Source: an uncultured Eubacteriales bacterium
Lineage (GTDB): Bacteria; Bacillota; Clostridia; Oscillospirales; CAG-272
Direction: 5' to 3'
DNA length: 17,008 nt
Assembly (NCBI GenBank): GCA_934462885.1
Contig: CAKSJC010000014.1
Location: 1-17,008 of the forward strand
In this document: in pieces, positions 12,848 through 17,008 of the stretch
Numbering within the stretch: position 1 is the stretch's first letter
How the letters are laid out: each line of letters begins with the position of its first letter
Position numbers and translations under genes: made by a program
Notes under the pieces: model-generated
Seen by the model: the letters and a program-made list of their open reading frames with translations, nothing else
Databases searched by the model: none
Told to the model about the DNA's origin: nothing

Positions 12848-15574
12848 TTATTTCTTATCCCTCCGTCTGCTTGTTTTTCCGCTTGATTTGTTGACTTTTC
12901 TGTTATTCTTTTTGTTCGCTAGTTTTTCGCGGAAATCGTGTTTTTTTCTTCTGTTCTTTTTCTCACGCATTTTTATGCTGCGCTTTATCCCGTTTATTTT
13001 AAGTAACGCCCACCGTTGTCCGCATTCGGCTATCCATGTAAATATTCTGAACACGGACTCTGCGGCAAACGAAAAGATTATCGTGAGAATCATATCTGTC
13101 GTCGGAATACGAACAATCGAGAAAAACTGCGGCAATAAAGTGAACGCAAGGAACATCCCCGCAATATTTGCGAAAAATACGAACAGTCTGTACTTATTCG
13201 GCGGCATACTGATATGATAAAGGATCATAAATCCGACAACCGAAAGGACAAGCGTCGCAGATGTTGCGACATCTTCCTTCTGCAAGCCGAACACCTCTCC
13301 GAATATAACGAGAGAACCTACTATCAGCGTATCTGTAAGACCCGCGGGCAGCGCTTTCTTTAAGACATTTTTGAGAAAATCTCCCTCTATGCGGTTTTTG
13401 TTAGACTCAAGGGCAAGGAGAAAGCCGGGAATACCGATCGTGAACATACTTATAAGAGAGATATGCGTAGGTTCAAGGGGATATACGATAAGAAGGAGCG
13501 ATGACATGAGTGCAAGAAGCAAAGAAAAGATATTCTTCACAAGGAAAAGACTCGCGGAACGCTGTACGTTGTTTACGACGCGGCGTCCCTCGGCGACAAC
13601 GCTCGGCATACGCGCGAAGTCCGAATCAAGTAAGACTACGTTTGCCGCCTGCTTTGCCGCGTCGCTCCCGGAAGCCATGGCGATTCCGCAGTCGGCGTCG
13701 CGCATTGCGAGAATATCGTTTATTCCGTCTCCGGTCATTGCAACGGTGTGTCCGTTCTTTTGAAGCGTGCGCACAAGAAGCTGCTTCTGTTTCGGAGAAA
13801 CGCGGCCGAACACGGTATACTTTTCAGCCGTCTCCGCAAGTTCGCGGTCGTTCATCGTTGAAGCGTCCGCGTATTTTTCCGCGCCGTCGATCTCGGCAAT
13901 GCGGGATATTTCGGACACGGTCTCCGGATTATCGCCTGAAATTACCTTAACGGCTACTCCCTGTTCTCTGAAATACTTAAAAGTCTCCGCTGCGTTCTCG
14001 CGCACCGCATTTGCAAGCACGACAAAACCAAGCGCGCGAACTCCTTCCGAGAGAAAAAACAAACCGTCGGGTGCGACGCTTTCGTTCTGATATGCGAAAA
14101 CAAGAACCCTGTATCCTTTTTTTGTAAACGTTTCTATCCGTTCGCGGTAGTAGCCGAAAGAGTTTCCGAGAACGAACTCGGGCGCTCCGAGGACAAATGT
14201 TCCGTCGTCAAATGTTATAGCTCCGTATTTATAAGCCGACGAGAACGGAAAAATACCGCGCGGCGTTTTTGCACTCGAGAACCGCTCTGACGTTTTACCG
14301 TCTGAGACCGCGTGGGTAACGGCGTTTTCGGCGCTTCCCATGCCGAACGTATTTCCGGAAATTTCTATGTTCACCGCGCTTCCGGAGTTTCCGATACCGA
14401 GAGCTCTGCCGTTCTGCGCACTTGTCCGATTTCTGTTACATCCGGCGTTCGCCGTGTTCCCTGTATTTTCCGTGTTTTCCGATATTTTCGTTCCTTCGCG
14501 GAAATATTCGCGCAGGGCTTCCATCGTGGCGTTATTGTCGCGAGAGGCGGAAACATACGAATAAAGCGCCGTTTCCAAACCTCCGTCCTCGGTTATAACT
14601 GAATTATTTACCGAAAACATACCGTAGACTTTCATTCCCGCCTCGGTTATCGTTCCCGTTTTATCTACGCAGAGCACATCGACGCGTGCAAGCGATTCGA
14701 TGCTCTTCATATTATTTAAAAGTACTTTCCGTCCCGAAAGGCGGATAGTTCCGAGCGCGAGTGCGGCGGTAGTTAAAAGGTAGAGTCCCTCCGGGATCAT
14801 TCCGATAACCGCGGCAACCATGGCCACGATGCTGTCGGAAAAATCCGCGCCGCTTATAAAGTAGCTTTGGCAGAACAGTACCGCGCCGATAGGTATAAGA
14901 ATTACTCCAAGCCACTTTACGATCTTATTTATCGATCGGATCATCTCGGAGTGCTCGTCCTCGTCAAGATTTTTTGCTTCCGCAGCGAGTTTGGAGATAT
15001 ACGACGCCGCTCCTACGTTTTCGAGTTTGGCCACGCACTCGCCCGAAATAATGAAGCTTCCGGACATGAGCGCCGCTCCCGCTTCTTTCGGGATTTCGTT
15101 TTCCTCTCCGGTAAGGAGAGATTCGTTCACGAGGACTCGTCCCTCAAGTACTCTCGCGTCGGCGCAAATCTGATCTCCCGAAGAAAAGATGACGACATCG
15201 TCTCGCACGAGAGCAGAGGACGGAACTTTCTTACGTTCCCCGTTCCGAATCACAATGGCGTGCGGAGCGTTCAAGAGACTCATCTTTTCAAGTACTCTCT
15301 TCGCGCGTATCTCCTGTAAAATTCCGACAAGAGTGTTGCCGATGACTATCGGCAGAAAAGTAAGGTTACGGAAGGATCCGACAATGCATAAAAGAACCGT
15401 GATAACAAGAAATATGAAGTTAAAATAGGTGAATATGTTCGACAAAACTATCTTTTTTACGCTTTTGCCGACTGTTATGTTTACTTCATTGGTAAGCCCG
15501 CGTTCTCTCCGCTCCGCAACTTCCGCAGGGGATAAACCCTTATATCCGTCGTAACCCAAACCTCCGTTTTGCAT
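12848..15574 (-). CDS. CtpE-like P-type cation-transporting ATPase
   Basis: A 908-residue P-type ATPase with all core motifs: TGE (155-157, actuator domain), PEG (261-263, membrane helix 4), D304-KTGT (phosphorylation), GAPE (463-466, nucleotide-binding domain) and TGDGIND (614-620, hinge). There is no heavy-metal CxxC domain. The helix 4 region (GMIPEGLYLLTTAALALG) and the C-terminal FTIGIPGFLLALE resemble the CtpE branch, reported in mycobacteria as a calcium uptake pump. Substrate transfer to this protein is inference; Ca, Mg, Mn or K remain possible. Two oddities are a low-complexity Asn/Gly/Ser/Thr insert (about residues 363-437) within the nucleotide domain, and a final 50-residue tail very rich in Lys/Arg. 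The ATG has AAAGGT 8 bases upstream. It appears monocistronic, ending at the 12656-12689 hairpin. Confidence 0.92.
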   Translation of the reverse strand: MQNGGLGYDGYKGLSPAEVAERRERGLTNEVNITVGKSVKKIVLSNIFTYFNFIFLVITVLLCIVGSFRNLTFLPIVIGNTLVGILQEIRAKRVLEKMSLLNAPHAIVIRNGERKKVPSSALVRDDVVIFSSGDQICADARVLEGRVLVNESLLTGEENEIPKEAGAALMSGSFIISGECVAKLENVGAASYISKLAAEAKNLDEDEHSEMIRSINKIVKWLGVILIPIGAVLFCQSYFISGADFSDSIVAMVAAVIGMIPEGLYLLTTAALALGTIRLSGRKVLLNNMKSIESLARVDVLCVDKTGTITEAGMKVYGMFSVNNSVITEDGGLETALYSYVSASRDNNATMEALREYFREGTKISENTENTGNTANAGCNRNRTSAQNGRALGIGNSGSAVNIEISGNTFGMGSAENAVTHAVSDGKTSERFSSAKTPRGIFPFSSAYKYGAITFDDGTFVLGAPEFVLGNSFGYYRERIETFTKKGYRVLVFAYQNESVAPDGLFFLSEGVRALGFVVLANAVRENAAETFKYFREQGVAVKVISGDNPETVSEISRIAEIDGAEKYADASTMNDRELAETAEKYTVFGRVSPKQKQLLVRTLQKNGHTVAMTGDGINDILAMRDADCGIAMASGSDAAKQAANVVLLDSDFARMPSVVAEGRRVVNNVQRSASLFLVKNIFSLLLALMSSLLLIVYPLEPTHISLISMFTIGIPGFLLALESNKNRIEGDFLKNVLKKALPAGLTDTLIVGSLVIFGEVFGLQKEDVATSATLVLSVVGFMILYHISMPPNKYRLFVFFANIAGMFLAFTLLPQFFSIVRIPTTDMILTIIFSFAAESVFRIFTWIAECGQRWALLKINGIKRSIKMREKKNRRKKHDFREKLANKKNNRKVNKSSGKTSRRRDKK
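14444..14479 (-). repeat. 9-bp tandem repeat (4 copies) inside the P-type ATPase
   Basis: Residues 366-377 read ENT-ENT-GNT-ANA, encoded by four imperfect copies of a 9-base unit close to GAAAACACG. It lies in the low-complexity insert of the nucleotide-binding domain. Because the unit is a multiple of three, copy-number change by slippage would lengthen or shorten the loop without breaking the frame. Confidence 0.75.
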
Positions 15575-15705
15575 ATCGATACCTTTCTTTTTTTGAAATA
15601 GGGAAAGACGTCTCGGAAAGTCTCCTCACATCGTCAAGCGAGCTAAAAAGAAACTCGTCTCCAAGGCGTCCTCCCGTCATCAAGTCTTTCTTTCATTAAA
15701 GGGCG
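15575..15705. other. Intergenic region between cysS and the P-type ATPase
   Basis: A stretch of 131 bases. No clear terminator for cysS and no consensus promoter for the ATPase could be found; a TTGACG on the minus strand (about 15647-15652) lacks a good -10 partner. The ATPase may be read from its own weak promoter or from cysS transcription. Confidence 0.4.
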
Positions 15706-17008
15706 TCAAAGACTCCACTTTGTTCCTTCTTTGGTGTCGACGATGGATACTCCCATTGAGGTAAGCTCTGCCCGAATTTCATCGGCAAGCGCAAAGTTCT
15801 TTTCTTTTTTAGCCGCCGAACGGCGCGCTACGAGATCTTCTATTTTTGCGGAAAGCTCGGGATCGATACCTTCGGCGGCGGAAGAGGAGTCATTCGCCGC
15901 TTTATTTGCGCGCTCCTCAAGCGAGAGCGAAAGAACTCGGTCGAAATCTTTGATAAGCGCAAGCTTTGTCGCGTTGTTCGCGTCGGACTTCAACACGTCG
16001 TAAACTGCTGTCAGCGCAAGCGCCGTATTGAGATCATTGTCGAGCGCGTCCGTAAAATTCTTTTTAAGAACAGCAAATTTTTCCGCGTCGACTTCGCCGT
16101 CTCCGTCTTTCAAAGAAGCTATTCTTGCAACAAGCTTGTCGTAAGCCGACTTCGCGGAATCAAGAGCCTCGTAAGAGAACACAAGCGACTTGCGATAGTG
16201 AGATTGCAGGCAGAACAGTCTGTACACTAACGGATCATAACCTTTTTTTTCAAGGAGCGATACCGTCAAAAACTCTCCGGACGATTTCGACATCTTACCG
16301 GAAGCAGTGTTCAAATGATGTACGTGGAACCACTGGCGACACCACGGATGCCCGATATACGCTTCGCTCTGCGCTATCTCGTTCGTGTGGTGCGGAAATG
16401 CGTTGTCGATGCCGCCGCAGTGAAGATCGAGGTATTCGCCGAGATTTTTAAGGCTGATCGCGGAGCATTCGATATGCCATCCGGGATAACCTACGCCCCA
16501 CGGGCTGTCCCACTTCAGCTCCTGATCTTCAAACTTCGACTTCGTGAACCAAAGAACAAAGTCGCATTTGTTTCTCTTCGCGCGATCCTCTTCAACTCCC
16601 TCGCGCACTCCAACCTCAAGATCATCGGCGTCGTGCTTGTTGAAAACATAGTATTCCTTTAATTTAGACGTGTCGAAGTATACGTTTCCGTCAGAAACGT
16701 ATGCGTATCCCTTATTGAGAAGTCCCTCTATCATTTTTATAAACTCGGGAATGTACGATGTGGCGGGAACGACAAACTCAGGTTTTTTTATGTTTAACTT
16801 ATCACAGTCGGAGAAAAACGCATCGGTATAGAACTTTGCGATCTCCATAACGGTTTTGTGCTCGCGGCGCGCGCCTTTCAGCATCTTATCCTCGCCGGTG
16901 TCGGCGTCGCTTGAAAGATGTCCGACATCCGTTATGTTCATGCAGCGCTTTACCGTCAAACCGCTGTAATTCAGATATTTTTCAAGAACGTCCTCCATAA
17001 TGTACGAA
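15706..17008 (-). CDS. cysS: Cysteinyl-tRNA synthetase, N-terminus beyond window
   Basis: 433 residues are visible and the frame is still open at the window edge, entering with SYIMEDVLEKYLNYSG. The true start and the HIGH motif of this class I synthetase therefore lie outside. Visible family marks are NITDVGHL; GARREHKTVMEIAKFYTDAF; the zinc-site region GWHIECSAIS; HCGGIDNAFPHHTNEIAQSE; and the class I signature GKMSKSSGEFLT. The C-terminal helical region ends DEIRAELTSMGVSIVDTKEG, then TKWSL. The enzyme charges tRNA-Cys with cysteine in the cytosol. Length and motifs match the bacterial enzyme of about 465 residues, so only some 30-40 residues are missing. It is a housekeeping gene and marks the chromosomal side of the window. 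It is not obviously linked to the peptide operon, despite the Cys-rich products. Confidence 0.97.
   Translation of the reverse strand, partial: SYIMEDVLEKYLNYSGLTVKRCMNITDVGHLSSDADTGEDKMLKGARREHKTVMEIAKFYTDAFFSDCDKLNIKKPEFVVPATSYIPEFIKMIEGLLNKGYAYVSDGNVYFDTSKLKEYYVFNKHDADDLEVGVREGVEEDRAKRNKCDFVLWFTKSKFEDQELKWDSPWGVGYPGWHIECSAISLKNLGEYLDLHCGGIDNAFPHHTNEIAQSEAYIGHPWCRQWFHVHHLNTASGKMSKSSGEFLTVSLLEKKGYDPLVYRLFCLQSHYRKSLVFSYEALDSAKSAYDKLVARIASLKDGDGEVDAEKFAVLKKNFTDALDNDLNTALALTAVYDVLKSDANNATKLALIKDFDRVLSLSLEERANKAANDSSSAAEGIDPELSAKIEDLVARRSAAKKEKNFALADEIRAELTSMGVSIVDTKEGTKWSL

Noticed and set aside
12831..12890. Plus-strand 19-codon frame after GGAGG at about 12817
   Set aside because: It has a TTG start, is very short, overlaps the ATPase C-terminus and has no conserved features.
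15706..17008. Functional link between cysS and the Cys-rich peptides (as a resistance copy or tRNA-dependent partner)
   Set aside because: cysS here is a normal housekeeping type, separated from the operon by the ATPase gene and a strong terminator; adjacency alone is not evidence.

Overview
The window looks like a low-to-mid GC Gram-positive anaerobe of the class Clostridia. The basis is strong AGGAGG-type ribosome binding sites, TTG and GTG starts in overlapping genes, three exact TTGACA-17-TATAAT promoters, a clostridial-type cysteinyl-tRNA synthetase and gut-Firmicutes accessory families. Every gene I accept is on the minus strand, so transcription runs from high to low coordinates.

Positions 1-3515 are an accessory block. 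It holds two TetR-family modules. TetR 2042-2647 is followed by a small membrane protein (1584-2045). TetR 859-1488 is followed by a cysteine-rich KTR zinc-ribbon protein, a flavodoxin-like protein and the start of another zinc-ribbon protein cut by the window edge. Each module has a consensus promoter that contains or abuts an inverted-repeat operator, which suggests autorepression. Next to them is a GNAT acetyltransferase gene whose 5' part is broken by small indels, with a perfect 12-bp hairpin terminator behind it. The mixture resembles cargo or remnants of an integrative element, but no integrase, transposase or attachment site is visible.

Positions 3627-12254 form one operon-like cluster that I read as a peptide natural-product (RiPP) system. 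In transcription order it has: a consensus promoter (12226-12254); a leader of about 310 nt; a transglutaminase-like protein; a radical SAM/SPASM protein; an acyl-carrier-like protein; two 42-residue Cys-rich peptides (9325-9453 and 9090-9218); a hairpin; two exporter-type ABC proteins; and a subtilisin-like (S8) protease fused to a domain resembling a clostridial peptide-maturation/DUF1611-like family. The two peptides are 23/42 identical, with a conserved lysine-rich leader and variable cores with cysteines at 31, 32, 40 and 42. The working model is that the radical SAM protein modifies the Cys-rich tails, perhaps with help from the carrier protein and the transglutaminase-like protein. The S8 protease would remove the leader, because neither transporter carries a C39 peptidase, and the two ABC half-transporters would export the product.

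Positions 12255-12847 are AT-rich and non-coding, with a 15-bp-stem terminator for the gene upstream. Positions 12848-15574 encode a CtpE-like P-type cation ATPase with an Asn/Gly/Ser-rich insert containing a 9-bp tandem repeat and a very basic C-terminal tail. Positions 15706-17008 are cysS, whose N-terminus lies beyond the window. No tRNA, rRNA, CRISPR array or insertion sequence was recognised.
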